Assembly (NCBI GenBank): GCA_006969745.1
Contig: CP030886.1
Location: forward strand, 1,207,001 to 1,271,000
DNA: 64,000 nucleotides
Origin: Cytophagaceae bacterium
GTDB lineage: Bacteria > Bacteroidota > Bacteroidia > Cytophagales > Cyclobacteriaceae
Direction of reading: 5' to 3'
Under the pieces are notes generated by a model. The model was not told where the DNA came from. It did no database searches and worked only from the letters and a program-made list of their open reading frames with translations. The position numbers and the translations under genes are program-made. Below, in pieces: positions 1-9,158 of the stretch (the first letter of the stretch is position 1; each line of letters opens with the position of its first letter).

Positions 1-83
1 GAATATTGATAGGAACACAAAAACCAGAAGAGATGAAGCAGGCAGTGAGGAGATTGAAGGAAAACTGGGGAATAGATGGCTAA
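1..83 (+). CDS. C-terminal fragment of an unidentified protein (runs off left edge)
   Basis: An open frame enters from the left edge and ends with TAA at 81-83, giving about 26 residues (ILIGTQKPEEMKQAV... ending in NWGIDG). It overlaps the start of the downstream small Arc-type gene by 8 bases, so the two are probably co-transcribed and translationally coupled. The ILIGT-xxPE pattern loosely resembles the C-terminal strand-helix of aldo/keto reductases, but the fragment is too short for assignment. The main support for it being coding is the overlap with the next gene and the absence of any other plausible frame at the edge. Confidence 0.5.
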   Translation, partial: ILIGTQKPEEMKQAVRRLKENWGIDG

Positions 84-231
84 GAAAAAACCCTTTGCAT
101 TACGTCTAAACGAAGACACCATGAAAGCTCTGGAAAAGTGGGCAGCAGATGAGTTTCGCTCAACCAATGGCCAGATTGAGTGGATTATTCACAAAGCTTT
201 AAAAGAAAATGGAAGGTTAAAGGAAAAATAA
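76..231 (+). CDS. Small Arc-type (ribbon-helix-helix) DNA-binding protein
   Basis: A 51-residue protein starting MAKKKPFALRLNEDTMKALE and containing FRSTNGQIEWIIHKAL. The short basic strand (PFALRL), then two helices with a conserved NGQIEWI stretch, is the pattern of Arc-like ribbon-helix-helix proteins that are common as single small genes in Bacteroidota. It probably acts as a dimeric DNA-binding protein in the cytoplasm; its target is unknown. ATG at 76 overlaps the preceding gene by 8 bases. The gene is followed directly by a strong hairpin at 231-250. No toxin partner is visible, so a toxin-antitoxin role is not supported. The family call is fairly confident, the function is not. Confidence 0.8.
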   Translation: MAKKKPFALRLNEDTMKALEKWAADEFRSTNGQIEWIIHKALKENGRLKEK

Positions 232-250
232 GCCGATCTATTGATCGGCT
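231..250. terminator. Bidirectional intrinsic terminator
   Basis: Perfect 8-bp stem AGCCGATC/GATCGGCT with loop TATT, followed on the plus side by TATTAAAATTT and preceded by an A-rich tract that becomes T-rich on the minus strand. It sits in the 30-bp gap between the convergent Arc-type gene and the M14 peptidase, so it likely ends both transcripts. Confidence 0.8.
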
Positions 251-261
251 TATTAAAATTT

Positions 262-2763
262 CTATTGTCCTACGAAAAACATCGCATTCACCATCAGCAA
301 CTTCCCGTTCTGCCAAAAAGATCTGAACAGCGGATTATCTACAATATGCACAATCTGCCCGCTTCCCTTGTTTTCAACTCCAAATACTAAGGTTTTTGCC
401 ATATCTTCTTTAGCATACTGCCCTGAAAAGCCGCTTAAAAGATCTTTCTCACCTACTACGATACCTACATTATTGCCATCTAGATATGCCACACGCCGCG
501 ATCCTGTTTTCAATGTATAGTACGAATCGCCATACCCGAAAGCCAATGGGTGAGTCTCGTCCATTTTCACCTTATATATTGCTCCGGGAGAAAATCCTTT
601 GATAAACTCTCTTTCTTGATTTTCAAAAGCGATCAAACGTGCTTTTTCATCTCGATCGGTATCCTTCTTTTCTGCAGCTTTCTTTTCTTCATCGTTAGCA
701 TATGCTGAAAGTGAGGAATAATCACTGTCTTTCAACTTATTCAACGCTCCATCAACAGCTATGAGTTTTCCTCCGGCAGAAACCCAATCCATCAATTTTT
801 TCATTTCTCGCTCTCCAAAACTGCTGTACCAGCCACTTTGCATGATCACCACATCATACTCTGAGAGATTTGTACGACCCAAATAATCCGTCCCTAAAAT
901 GGTAACCGGATACTCGAGCTCTTGCTCCATGAAGTGCCACATAGCCCCAAATGCTAATGAAGAGGTGCCATCACCACCCAGCAAGGCAATTTTTGGACGT
1001 TTAAGATATCTTACTTCTGATGAGCCAACATCAGGCCCACCATCCATAAAACCTGTTTGAATAATCGCAAGAGTGCGCGTATGTTCATTTGCAATTTTTG
1101 TTATCTTATCCTCAAAGTTGGATGTTCCTTTATTGTCTCTCCTGGCAATTATCAAGCTTCCACGATCGAACGATTCTCCTTTATAATTCATCGGTTTTTG
1201 AGTGAATCGTACTTTAATACCCTCCTTCAGCAAAGCCGCCAAAAATCTCGCATCATCCATACTATTCCATTTACTCACAAAGGCATATACTTTCTCAGGA
1301 GCGGTAGATTCATTGAATGATGAAGCGTTCACTTTGTTCACCGGAATCATTTGTTTGGTAGCGTATGCTTGAATTCCATAAGCGTAAGGCACGCCCCAGG
1401 CCGTAATGTCATAGGTCACCGAATCTACCAGCTTTGTTTGCGGCTCAAATAAAATGTGAGCCAAAGTTGCTTTTGGCTGATCCATATTTATGACAAGATC
1501 ATTGGCACTAATGGAGAAACTGGCTTCCCCGCCCGACTGATAATCATATCCTTTTATTCCACGGCCACTGGCACTTCCATAGACGATCCCTTGATTGTCC
1601 AGCCAGGTTTTAAGCGTATTGAATTTATCTTCATTTCCATCGTGCTTCATTACAAAGGTTTTGTATTTCAAGGAAGCATTATCTCCAAAGAATTTTTCAA
1701 ACTGAGTAAGCAATCGATCTGAATTATTTACCGCTATCTCAATCGTAGATAATCCGGTGGTATAATGATGAGCAATACGGTCAAAAAGTGTGAGACTATC
1801 CCCTTCTTGCTTAATAATACCAAGCCCTGCTCTTCCATGCCCTGCTTGCTCGTAGGTCATTCCGATAGAACCATTATAGCTTGGATAAGTGTCGCCGTAG
1901 CTTGGATACAATAAATCAAAGAATTGTTTAGTGAAATAGAACCAGTCATTGGCATCAAAATACTTTGCATGATTCCTACCTATTTCCGTTTGAAAATCTC
2001 GCTGAAAAGAAGTTAGAAGTTCATGATAAGGCTGGGCTGCAGGCGCAAAATAATAGGGAGAATTAATGCCTTGCTCATGAAAGTCAACATGAATTTGAGG
2101 AAGCCATCTATTGTAGACTTTGATTCGACTTTGGCTTTCTATCTGTGTCTGCCATGCCCAATCCCGGTTAAGATCAAACAAGTAGTGATTAGCCCTGCCC
2201 CCGGGCCATGGCTCATTGTGCTCCAAGGCATTAGGATCAGGATTGTATGGCTGACTGGCATTTTGCCAGAAAAAATTGACATATCTATCTCTTCCGTCTG
2301 GATTTATACATGGATCAATTATAATAACAGCTTTATCCAACCACTCCTTTTTGTCAGACGCATCATTGATAAGCTCATAAATTGTTGCCATCGATGCTTC
2401 TGTGGAAGAAGATTCATTGCCATGCACATTATAACTCAACCAAATAATAGGAATGTTGGAATCCGGGGTTCCCTCAATTATTCCTGCTCGCTTCAGGTTA
2501 TCCGTTCGGATGTTTTCGAGATTTTTCAGGTTTTCTTCTGAAGACACAAACGCCAATAACAACGGTCGATTTTCATATGTTTTTCCATATTCCTGAAGGG
2601 TTACCTTTTCGGATTTCTCGGATAGATGCTTGTAGTAATCTACAACTTGATGATGGCGTGAAAATTTCTCTCCCAATTCATAACCTAAAAATTCTTTAGG
2701 ACTTTGAATTTGTGCAAAAAGTGCTGCTGGCACTAGCATGAGAGCAGATAAAAATGTCTTCAT
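262..2763 (-). CDS. Secreted M14 family zinc carboxypeptidase
   Basis: The 833-residue protein starts MKTFLSALMLVPAALFAQ, a typical signal peptide, so it is exported to the periplasm or surface. The zinc carboxypeptidase domain occupies about residues 20-360: the HGNE metal motif (His114, Glu117), NPDGRDRY and FDLNRDW substrate-binding segments, DFHEQG with the third zinc ligand (about His229), and MTYEQAG with the probable catalytic Glu305. The remaining ~470 residues look like a C-terminal glutamine-amidotransferase-like or accessory region; it has no sorting domain that I can recognise. It likely trims peptides in the envelope for amino acid uptake. A longer frame begins at 2790 (GTG), but that codon lies inside the -7 box at 2788-2794, so the ATG at 2763 is preferred. 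It is a single gene, convergent with the Arc-type gene. Confidence 0.9.
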   Translation of the reverse strand: MKTFLSALMLVPAALFAQIQSPKEFLGYELGEKFSRHHQVVDYYKHLSEKSEKVTLQEYGKTYENRPLLLAFVSSEENLKNLENIRTDNLKRAGIIEGTPDSNIPIIWLSYNVHGNESSSTEASMATIYELINDASDKKEWLDKAVIIIDPCINPDGRDRYVNFFWQNASQPYNPDPNALEHNEPWPGGRANHYLFDLNRDWAWQTQIESQSRIKVYNRWLPQIHVDFHEQGINSPYYFAPAAQPYHELLTSFQRDFQTEIGRNHAKYFDANDWFYFTKQFFDLLYPSYGDTYPSYNGSIGMTYEQAGHGRAGLGIIKQEGDSLTLFDRIAHHYTTGLSTIEIAVNNSDRLLTQFEKFFGDNASLKYKTFVMKHDGNEDKFNTLKTWLDNQGIVYGSASGRGIKGYDYQSGGEASFSISANDLVINMDQPKATLAHILFEPQTKLVDSVTYDITAWGVPYAYGIQAYATKQMIPVNKVNASSFNESTAPEKVYAFVSKWNSMDDARFLAALLKEGIKVRFTQKPMNYKGESFDRGSLIIARRDNKGTSNFEDKITKIANEHTRTLAIIQTGFMDGGPDVGSSEVRYLKRPKIALLGGDGTSSLAFGAMWHFMEQELEYPVTILGTDYLGRTNLSEYDVVIMQSGWYSSFGEREMKKLMDWVSAGGKLIAVDGALNKLKDSDYSSLSAYANDEEKKAAEKKDTDRDEKARLIAFENQEREFIKGFSPGAIYKVKMDETHPLAFGYGDSYYTLKTGSRRVAYLDGNNVGIVVGEKDLLSGFSGQYAKEDMAKTLVFGVENKGSGQIVHIVDNPLFRSFWQNGKLLMVNAMFFVGQ

Positions 2764-2787
2764 TTCAAAGTTTTGTTTAATTGTCAC

Positions 2788-2817
2788 CAAATTAAATCGA
2801 TAAACTCGGCCAACAAA
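2788..2817 (-). promoter_or_regulatory. Putative Bacteroidota promoter for the M14 peptidase
   Basis: On the minus strand TTTG (complement of 2814-2817) is followed after exactly 19 bases by TAATTTG (complement of 2788-2794). This is one base short of the TAnnTTTG -7 consensus but has the expected spacing. Transcription would begin near 2782, a few bases upstream of the ATG at 2763, which supports that start over the upstream GTG. Confidence 0.4.
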
Positions 2818-2889
2818 CCGAAAAGTGTTGGGCGGTTATCCGATTTGAGCAAATCAAAGATTATATTTGAAATACCGGCTAATTGTACC

Positions 2890-5124
2890 ATGATCAAAAT
2901 CAACCACCTGTTTGCAGCCATCTTCCTGACAGCTCTTTGTCCACTTTTCGGCCAGAAGTCTACTACTGACAGCTTACAGAATGCATTAAAAAATGCAACT
3001 GTTGATACCTCAAAAATCAATATTCTAATCGATCTGGCGTACAATACATTAGATAATCCTGAGCAACAGTTGGATTACGTCAGACAAGCCTATGAAATTG
3101 GTAAAACTGTCACCTCTGCCAAGCATAAAAGTAGATCCGAGCTGGCAGTTGGACTTTTTTATTCCAGCACCAACCTGGATTCGGCAGTTCTGCTTATGAA
3201 GAGAGGTGCCAAAAGGTATGTTGCAAATGGCATGATGAGCCACTCTGCAAATGCTTACTATATTATTGGTATTACCTACGAAATTGGAAATTCACTTGAT
3301 TCGGCCATTACATCATACGAGAACGCTTTCGAGATAGCCTCTGAAAATAAAGTCCATCCTGAGTACGGAAATTCTGCTTATGCTTTGGCAAATATTAAAA
3401 ACATCCGTGGCAAAAATGTTGAGGCGCTTAAATGGGCTCAGGTCGCAAAATCTGCCTATGAAGAAGGAGGGTTGACTAAAGAAATAAGTCAGGTTTTAAA
3501 TCAAATCGGGATTATATACGATCAGAAGGGTTTGTATTCCGAAGCCCTTGATAACTACCTGGAAGCGCGTGATTTGGCCATCCAGTCCGGTGATATTGCA
3601 GGGGAGATTTTAATCAATAACAACTTAGGAGTTATTTATGATAATATGAATAACTCGGAAATGGCGATGCAGTATTATAGCGATGCATTGGAGAAGACCC
3701 GCATTCATGATATGAAAGACAGTGAAGCCACACTTCTCAATAATCTTTCGTACATCCATCTAAAAAATGGAGATACACTCAAATCTATAAGCCTGCTAAA
3801 ACAATCCCTTGCGATAGATTTATCTGAAATATACCCTTGCTTTGAAGGCTATCCGCTTGAAGGAATGGGCTCAATTTATATCGAATTGAATCGATTAGAC
3901 TCAGCTAAATACTATTTGGATAGAGCATTAAAAAATTCAACTTTATGTGAAGATGTAGGGGTTATTGCTTCAGTTAAAAAGGACTTTGGAGTGCTATATT
4001 CCAAAATGGGTAGGCCTAAGGAAGCTGAAGCTGCATTTATAGAATCACTCAGAATAAGCAAAGCCGCCAACCTAAGAGCTGAAGTTAAGGACGCACTTTT
4101 TGCCTTTTATCAATTTCATAAAAATTATGGCAACACAGCACAAGCGATGAAATACCTCGAAGAGTACCAGATGCTGACAGATTCAATCCATAAAGAAAAC
4201 AATGTGGAAAAGGCGACTCAATTGGCTGCTGAATATGAATTCAGAAAGCAGGTTTCAGCCATGGAGCAAGAACGCCTTGAATCGGAGAGAAAATTCACGG
4301 AGGAGATCGAGGCAAAATCACGTGAAAACAGACTCGTTTTGCTGGCACTCGTATTATTCATACTACTTGCAACCACCCTCGCCAGATCTTATTTCTTCAT
4401 TCAGAAACAAAACAAGAAGCTGAAATGGCTAAATGATGAGAAGAATAAACTTATGGGCATCGTAGCTCATGACCTTCGAAATCCACTAAACATGATCATA
4501 GGGCTGATGACTTTATTTGAAGATGTAGCCAAGAATCATCCGGATAAGAATTTGCAGAAATATGTTGAATTGCTTGGAGCCTCCTCCGATCGAATGCGTA
4601 ATATGATAGATCGGGTTTTGGATATCAGCGCTATTGAAAATATGAAGGTCAATTTAAAGCTTGAAAAGACCGACCTTACGTCTTTGACCTACGAGTCAAT
4701 TCACAACTTTGACATCATTGCTTCTCAAAAAGAAATTAAAATCGTTGATAACATCGACAAGCTTAAAGAGTGCTTTGCGGAAGTAGACCCGAACTATCTC
4801 GTTCAAGTTATTGATAATCTGATTTCAAATGCAATAAAATTCTCCGATAAAGGAAAGCAAATTGAAGTATCGCTTATCTCTGAAAATAGTCATCACGAGA
4901 TTGTTGTGAAAGATGAAGGGCCAGGCATAAGTGAAGAAGAGCAAAGAAGCCTATTTAAAGCCTACACCACATTGAGCAACAAACCTACAGCACAAGAAAG
5001 ATCAACAGGATTAGGCTTATCAATTGCCTACAAATTTGTAGAAGCAATGGGTGGAAAAATTGAGTGCCACAGCCAACCGGGCCAAGGCACAACCTTCAAT
5101 TTGATATTTGCAAAAGCGAATTAG
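2890..5124 (+). CDS. TPR-containing sensor histidine kinase
   Basis: A 744-residue membrane sensor kinase. Residues 1-22 form a signal peptide; about 30-430 are tandem TPR repeats (recurring A-x-Y/F and N-N-L-G patterns) in the periplasm; about 440-480 is a coiled coil; LVLLALVLFILLATTLA is a single transmembrane helix. The cytoplasmic part has an H-box HDLRNPLN with phospho-accepting His527, an N-box LISNAIKFS, a G1 box DEGPGIS and a G2 box STGLGLSIA. The start is the ATG at 2890, preceding the signal peptide; the longer frame from 2773 adds unrelated residues. No receiver domain or adjacent response regulator is present, so its partner is encoded elsewhere. The ligand sensed by the TPRs is unknown. 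Its stop codon interlocks with that of the convergent gene. Confidence 0.9.
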   Translation: MIKINHLFAAIFLTALCPLFGQKSTTDSLQNALKNATVDTSKINILIDLAYNTLDNPEQQLDYVRQAYEIGKTVTSAKHKSRSELAVGLFYSSTNLDSAVLLMKRGAKRYVANGMMSHSANAYYIIGITYEIGNSLDSAITSYENAFEIASENKVHPEYGNSAYALANIKNIRGKNVEALKWAQVAKSAYEEGGLTKEISQVLNQIGIIYDQKGLYSEALDNYLEARDLAIQSGDIAGEILINNNLGVIYDNMNNSEMAMQYYSDALEKTRIHDMKDSEATLLNNLSYIHLKNGDTLKSISLLKQSLAIDLSEIYPCFEGYPLEGMGSIYIELNRLDSAKYYLDRALKNSTLCEDVGVIASVKKDFGVLYSKMGRPKEAEAAFIESLRISKAANLRAEVKDALFAFYQFHKNYGNTAQAMKYLEEYQMLTDSIHKENNVEKATQLAAEYEFRKQVSAMEQERLESERKFTEEIEAKSRENRLVLLALVLFILLATTLARSYFFIQKQNKKLKWLNDEKNKLMGIVAHDLRNPLNMIIGLMTLFEDVAKNHPDKNLQKYVELLGASSDRMRNMIDRVLDISAIENMKVNLKLEKTDLTSLTYESIHNFDIIASQKEIKIVDNIDKLKECFAEVDPNYLVQVIDNLISNAIKFSDKGKQIEVSLISENSHHEIVVKDEGPGISEEEQRSLFKAYTTLSNKPTAQERSTGLGLSIAYKFVEAMGGKIECHSQPGQGTTFNLIFAKAN

Positions 5125-6194
5125 CCCATCTCGACTTTTACCCGATCAGTTAATGGCTTGCCAATACACGTGAGCACGTAACCTTCATCCAATTCATCCT
5201 GAGAAAGTCCTTCAGCCTCATCAATGCTGATCTTGCCTTCAACGCACTTGCCGCGACAAGCAGTGCACAAACCACTTTGACATGAATACGGCATATCAAG
5301 GTCATTGTCTAGGGCTGTGTCAAGTATTGAAGCACTTTTCTTCACGGTGATGGAATACTCTTCACCATCAAGTAGAATTGTTACTTCGCTTTCTGATACA
5401 GCATTTTTGTCAATGATTTCAGAAGGTGAAGTTTTTCCGGCTTCAAAGCTTTCCATACGAATGGAATCTTTAGCAATTCCAAACTTATCAAGTCCTTCAG
5501 AAACCACATCCATCATTGGCTGTGGGCCACAGATGTAGAACTCAGCATTTGAATCAGCAGAAAGTTCTTTACAAATTTCCCCAATCATATCCGGAGTGGG
5601 CCTTCCGTTATAATCAGCTTCTCCATCTTCCAAGATGTGTATGGCTTTAAATCTCTCCGGATAATTCTCCTCCAGGTTTGCAATCAACTCCTTGAAGATT
5701 ACAAATTCTTTGGTGCGATTCCCATATACCAGAGTGGTCTGGCTTTCAGGTTCTTTTAAAAGTATAGACCTAATTATTGACATCAACGGGGTAATTCCAC
5801 TTCCTCCGCCAAAGAATATTGCATTCCTTTTATTTGACGAATTGTACTCGGTGGTGAACATTCCCATGGGTTCCATAATCTCAAGTTGGTCTCCCGCCTT
5901 GGCATTATCATTAAGGTCGTTGGACATAGCCCCTCCATCTACTCTTTTCACAGTTACGGCAGGATTTTCATCTTCAAATGGTGTCGTGCACAGGGAATAT
6001 GCTCTTCGTATCTTCTTTCCGTTTACCTCCTTTATGATGGTTATAAACTGACCTGGCTCGTAATCAAAAGATTCAGGTTTTTCAAAAACAAGGTTCACAG
6101 CGTCCTTTGCCACATCAACCACCTCTTTGATGGTAACTATTTGATACCTGTTGTCTTTATTTTTTTTGTTTTTCTTGAATAATGAAAATGCCAT
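5121..6194 (-). CDS. FAD/NAD(P)-binding oxidoreductase with C-terminal 2Fe-2S domain (PaaE/Hmp-like)
   Basis: A 357-residue cytoplasmic electron-transfer protein. The FAD-binding barrel carries RRAYSLCT, the nucleotide domain carries GGGSGITPLMSI, and the C-terminal plant-type ferredoxin domain carries CQSGLCTACRGKC plus a fourth Cys in LTCIG. The order FAD, NAD(P), 2Fe-2S is that of oxygenase reductases such as PaaE, and the length matches that family. It should pass electrons from NAD(P)H to an oxygenase, desaturase or other partner, but no oxygenase is encoded nearby, so the partner is unknown. The promoter at 6214-6244 leaves a short leader. It is convergent with the histidine kinase; the two stop codons overlap within TTAG at 5121-5124. 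Confidence 0.85.
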   Translation of the reverse strand: MAFSLFKKNKKNKDNRYQIVTIKEVVDVAKDAVNLVFEKPESFDYEPGQFITIIKEVNGKKIRRAYSLCTTPFEDENPAVTVKRVDGGAMSNDLNDNAKAGDQLEIMEPMGMFTTEYNSSNKRNAIFFGGGSGITPLMSIIRSILLKEPESQTTLVYGNRTKEFVIFKELIANLEENYPERFKAIHILEDGEADYNGRPTPDMIGEICKELSADSNAEFYICGPQPMMDVVSEGLDKFGIAKDSIRMESFEAGKTSPSEIIDKNAVSESEVTILLDGEEYSITVKKSASILDTALDNDLDMPYSCQSGLCTACRGKCVEGKISIDEAEGLSQDELDEGYVLTCIGKPLTDRVKVEMG

Positions 6195-6213
6195 GTTGTC
6201 AATTTTAAGGGCG

Positions 6214-6244
6214 CAAAGATAATTCTCTTCATCAGGTCAGGCAA
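6214..6244 (-). promoter_or_regulatory. Putative promoter of the ferredoxin-reductase-like gene
   Basis: Minus strand TTG (complement of 6242-6244), 20-base spacer, then TATCTTTG (complement of 6214-6221), a full match to the Bacteroidota -7 box TAnnTTTG. The predicted start of transcription near 6208 lies about 14 bases before the ATG at 6194. Confidence 0.55.
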
Positions 6245-6260
6245 GTAAACATTGATGAGG

Positions 6261-6268
6261 TACTTTTG
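6261..6268 (+). promoter_or_regulatory. Putative -7 box for purB
   Basis: TACTTTTG matches TAnnTTTG. No clear -33 TTG element is found at the usual spacing. Transcription would start near 6274, about 50 bases before the purB ATG at 6327, and after the alternative upstream start at 6252, which argues against that longer start. Confidence 0.35.
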
Positions 6269-6326
6269 TGTTCCTTTTTATCGAATAAAATTTCATGAGT
6301 GTCGATTAAAAGAAAAAATTATACAC

Positions 6327-7670
6327 ATGAATTTCAATCCACTTGAAGGCATCTCGCCAATTGACGGGAGATACAGATCGAAAGTATCTCAGCTTGCAGA
6401 CTTCTTTTCAGAAAAAGCACTTATTCAGTATCGAGTAAAAGTAGAAGTACTATATTTTATTGCACTATACGAAAGCGGCATTCCTCAACTCAAAGATTAT
6501 GATCCCAAGCATAACCAGGATCTTGAAAATATATATGAGTCATTCTCCCTTGAAGATGCTGAAGCAATTAAAGAGATTGAAAAAACCACAAACCATGATG
6601 TAAAGGCTGTTGAATACTTCTTGAAAGAGAAATTTGATCAGCTTGGGCTGCATGACTTTAAGGAATTTATTCACTTTGGTCTTACCTCTCAAGATATTAA
6701 TAATACATCCATCCCTCTTTCATTGAAGGAGGCTCTTGAAAATTCTTTTCTTCCAAAACTGGATGCTTTGATTATAGATTTAGAAACTAAAGCCTCTCTT
6801 TGGGATGATATCCCAATGCTTGCCAAGACGCATGGCCAGCCGGCTTCTCCGACAAAGCTTGGGAAGGAAATAATGGTTTTTGTAGTAAGGCTAAAAGAGC
6901 AATTGACTCTGCTTAAGCAGGTACCTTATGCGGCTAAATTTGGTGGGGCTACAGGGAATTTCAATGCCCACAACGTTGCCTACCCGGATCATGATTGGCA
7001 TGCATTTGGCGATCATTTTGTAGCAGAAAAACTTGGACTTAAAAGAAGTCATCCTACCACACAAATTGAACACTACGACCACCTCGCAGCATTATTTGAC
7101 GGATTGAAACGTATTAATACCATTTTGATTGACTTTAGCAGAGATGTGTGGCAATACATCTCAATGAATTACTTCACGCAGACTATTGCAAAAAATGAAG
7201 TTGGTTCGTCTGCAATGCCCCACAAAGTCAATCCAATTGATTTCGAAAATGCTGAAGGCAACCTCGGTATTGCAAATGCAATGTTTGAACATTTAAGTGC
7301 AAAACTTCCAATTTCGAGGTTGCAACGCGATTTAACAGATTCTACAGTTTTGAGAAATATTGGTGTTCCAATCGCCCATACATTTATATCACTTCTTTCG
7401 TTGGAAAAAGGTCTTTCAAAAATCAATGCCAATGAATCGGCAATACGAGCTGATCTTGAGGATAACTGGGCAGTGGTAGCTGAAGCGATACAAACCATTT
7501 TGCGCCGTGAAGGATATCCAAAGCCTTATGAGGCGTTAAAGTCGCTAACACGTACGAATGAAGCCATCACAGAGGCTTCCATACAGTCATTTATAGCCGG
7601 ACTTGATGTCTCAGACCAAATAAAGGAGGAATTGAAATTGATAACGCCGTATTCTTACACGGGTAAATAG
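6327..7670 (+). CDS. purB: Adenylosuccinate lyase
   Basis: A 447-residue cytoplasmic enzyme that releases fumarate from SAICAR and from adenylosuccinate, acting twice in purine synthesis. The N-terminus MNFNPLEGISPIDGRYRSKV is characteristic of PurB. The superfamily signature SSAMPHKVNPIDFEN (flexible loop with catalytic Ser) is intact, as are TSQDINNT and KTHGQPASPT. The ATG at 6327 starts the conserved N-terminus; an in-frame start 75 bases upstream adds 25 residues that do not belong to the family. It stands alone, separated by 2 bases from the convergent pyrB stop. Placing a purine gene next to the pyrimidine operon may only be chance. Confidence 0.97.
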   Translation: MNFNPLEGISPIDGRYRSKVSQLADFFSEKALIQYRVKVEVLYFIALYESGIPQLKDYDPKHNQDLENIYESFSLEDAEAIKEIEKTTNHDVKAVEYFLKEKFDQLGLHDFKEFIHFGLTSQDINNTSIPLSLKEALENSFLPKLDALIIDLETKASLWDDIPMLAKTHGQPASPTKLGKEIMVFVVRLKEQLTLLKQVPYAAKFGGATGNFNAHNVAYPDHDWHAFGDHFVAEKLGLKRSHPTTQIEHYDHLAALFDGLKRINTILIDFSRDVWQYISMNYFTQTIAKNEVGSSAMPHKVNPIDFENAEGNLGIANAMFEHLSAKLPISRLQRDLTDSTVLRNIGVPIAHTFISLLSLEKGLSKINANESAIRADLEDNWAVVAEAIQTILRREGYPKPYEALKSLTRTNEAITEASIQSFIAGLDVSDQIKEELKLITPYSYTGK

Positions 7671-7672
7671 CT

Positions 7673-8596
7673 TTATGTTACGCCTGCGAGTAAATACAAC
7701 ACTGCCATCCTAATAGCCACACCATTCTCTACTTGCTGAAGTATAATCGAATGATCAGAGTCTGCTACATCGCTTGTGATTTCAACTCCGCGATTAATAG
7801 GGCCCGGGTGCATGATTGTGATTTCCTTTTTCAGTGAGTCTAAAAGCTGTTTGTTCACTCCAAAATAGTTGGAGTATTCTCGAAGTGAAGGGAAATATTT
7901 CATCTGCTGTCTTTCAAGCTGAATTCTCAGAATGTTCGCTACATCACACCATTCCAGTGCCTTCTTGATATCCGTTTCAACTTTTACCCCCAATTCACGA
8001 ATATGTTTGGGGAGTAAGGTGGCTGGTCCACACACCATCACCTCTGCACCAAGGGTTTGGAGTGCGAAGATATTTGAGAGCGCCACACGAGAATGCAGAA
8101 TATCTCCCACGATTACTACCTTTTTACCCTCCACCTGACCGCAGGTTTCCTGAATTGAAAATGAATCTAACAATGCCTGCGTAGGATGCTCATGTGTACC
8201 ATCTCCGGCATTAATGATATTGGCATCTATATGTTTGGCAAGAAAATGAGGAGCTCCGGGGCTGGAATGCCTCATCACCACCATGTCCACTTTCATTGCA
8301 AGGATATTATTTACAGTATCCAGCAGCGTCTCTCCTTTCTTCACTGAACTACCTGAAGCGGAAAAGTTTATGACATCCGCTGACAACCTTTTTTCAGCCA
8401 ATTCGAACGAAAGCTTGGTGCGGGTAGAATTTTCAAAGAAGACATTGGCCACAGTTACATCTCTTAGCGAAGGCACCTTTTTTATTGGCCTGTTGATTAC
8501 TTCTTTAAAATTGGCTGCAGTTTGAAAAATGAGTTCAATGTCCTCTCTATCGAGGTTCTTTATACCTAAGAGATGTTTGGTTTTCAGTTGACTCAT
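7673..8596 (-). CDS. pyrB: Aspartate carbamoyltransferase catalytic subunit
   Basis: A 307-residue enzyme that condenses carbamoyl phosphate and aspartate, the committed step of pyrimidine synthesis. The carbamoyl-phosphate site FFENSTRTKLSFE (residues 53-65, STRT 57-60), HPTQALLD (137-144) and HPGPINRGVE are all present. It overlaps the end of pyrR by 4 bases (ATG inside the pyrR stop), so the two are one translationally coupled operon. No pyrI regulatory chain follows, and the chain length is that of PyrI-independent enzymes in pyrR-pyrB operons. Confidence 0.96.
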   Translation of the reverse strand: MSQLKTKHLLGIKNLDREDIELIFQTAANFKEVINRPIKKVPSLRDVTVANVFFENSTRTKLSFELAEKRLSADVINFSASGSSVKKGETLLDTVNNILAMKVDMVVMRHSSPGAPHFLAKHIDANIINAGDGTHEHPTQALLDSFSIQETCGQVEGKKVVIVGDILHSRVALSNIFALQTLGAEVMVCGPATLLPKHIRELGVKVETDIKKALEWCDVANILRIQLERQQMKYFPSLREYSNYFGVNKQLLDSLKKEITIMHPGPINRGVEITSDVADSDHSIILQQVENGVAIRMAVLYLLAGVT

Positions 8597-9135
8597 TCTT
8601 CTTTAGTAATTAACCAAATGTGATCTTCTTTTTGCTTTTCGTCGAGTTCTACCAATACTTTTTGTGATTGAATGGTGTTTACTTTTCTTCCTACATAGTT
8701 GGCTTCCACCGGAATATGCCTGCTGTACAGTCTATCAATCAACACCAGCAACTCAACCTTTGCTGGTCGTCCGAAAGTGTTCATGGCATCTAATGCAGCT
8801 CTCACGGTTCTCCCTGTAAATAGCACATCGTCAACCAGTATTACATTTTTATTTTCTATAAGAAATGGAATTTTTGTTTGGCTTGGAGTAATCGGCTCAT
8901 CTCTCCTACGAAAATCATCTCTATGAAAAGTCGTGTCTAAATATCCCAGATGAATATCCTTAGCTACAAGGCTTTCAAGTTCTTCTTTTATCCGTTCGGC
9001 CAGATAGATTCCTCGAGGCTGCATTCCGATAATTACGGATTGGGAAAAATCTCCATGGACTTCAATGAGTTGCTGGCACAATCTGCTGATTGTGACCTTA
9101 AGTAGTGGGCTATCGAAAAGCAGGCGCTTTTGCAT
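8593..9135 (-). CDS. pyrR: Bifunctional pyrimidine operon regulator / uracil phosphoribosyltransferase PyrR
   Basis: A 180-residue phosphoribosyltransferase with the PRPP-binding motif VILVDDVLFTGRTVRAA (98-114) and GMQPRGIYLAERI (37-49), the PyrR-type pattern. In Gram-positive bacteria PyrR binds UMP and a stem-loop in pyr mRNA to promote attenuation, and also converts uracil to UMP. Here it leads the operon pyrR-pyrB. The gap upstream is only 34 bases and the predicted -7 box lies within it, leaving about 10 bases of leader, so the usual attenuator cannot be encoded in front of pyrR. Its enzymatic role or a trans target is therefore more likely. Family call is strong; mode of regulation is inference. 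Confidence 0.92.
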   Translation of the reverse strand: MQKRLLFDSPLLKVTISRLCQQLIEVHGDFSQSVIIGMQPRGIYLAERIKEELESLVAKDIHLGYLDTTFHRDDFRRRDEPITPSQTKIPFLIENKNVILVDDVLFTGRTVRAALDAMNTFGRPAKVELLVLIDRLYSRHIPVEANYVGRKVNTIQSQKVLVELDEKQKEDHIWLITKEE

Positions 9136-9150
9136 GAGTGTTCGTTAGCG

Positions 9151-9158
9151 CAAAAGTA
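9151..9158 (-). promoter_or_regulatory. Putative -7 box for the pyrR-pyrB operon
   Basis: Minus strand TACTTTTG (complement of CAAAAGTA) matches TAnnTTTG. Transcription would begin about 10 bases before the pyrR ATG. The -33 region would lie inside the 3' end of the upstream gene and has no obvious TTG. Confidence 0.4.

Noticed and set aside
76-231. Antitoxin of a toxin-antitoxin pair
   Set aside because: No toxin frame is adjacent: the upstream frame is the end of another protein and the downstream gene is a convergent peptidase.
2023-2541. 172-codon frame on the plus strand inside the M14 peptidase
   Set aside because: It is antisense to a clear enzyme frame, has no family motif, and is Ile/Cys/Arg-rich as expected from a shadow frame.
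5692-6051. 119-codon and overlapping 98-codon plus-strand frames inside the ferredoxin-reductase-like gene
   Set aside because: Both are antisense to a gene with intact FAD, NAD(P) and 2Fe-2S motifs and have no features of their own.
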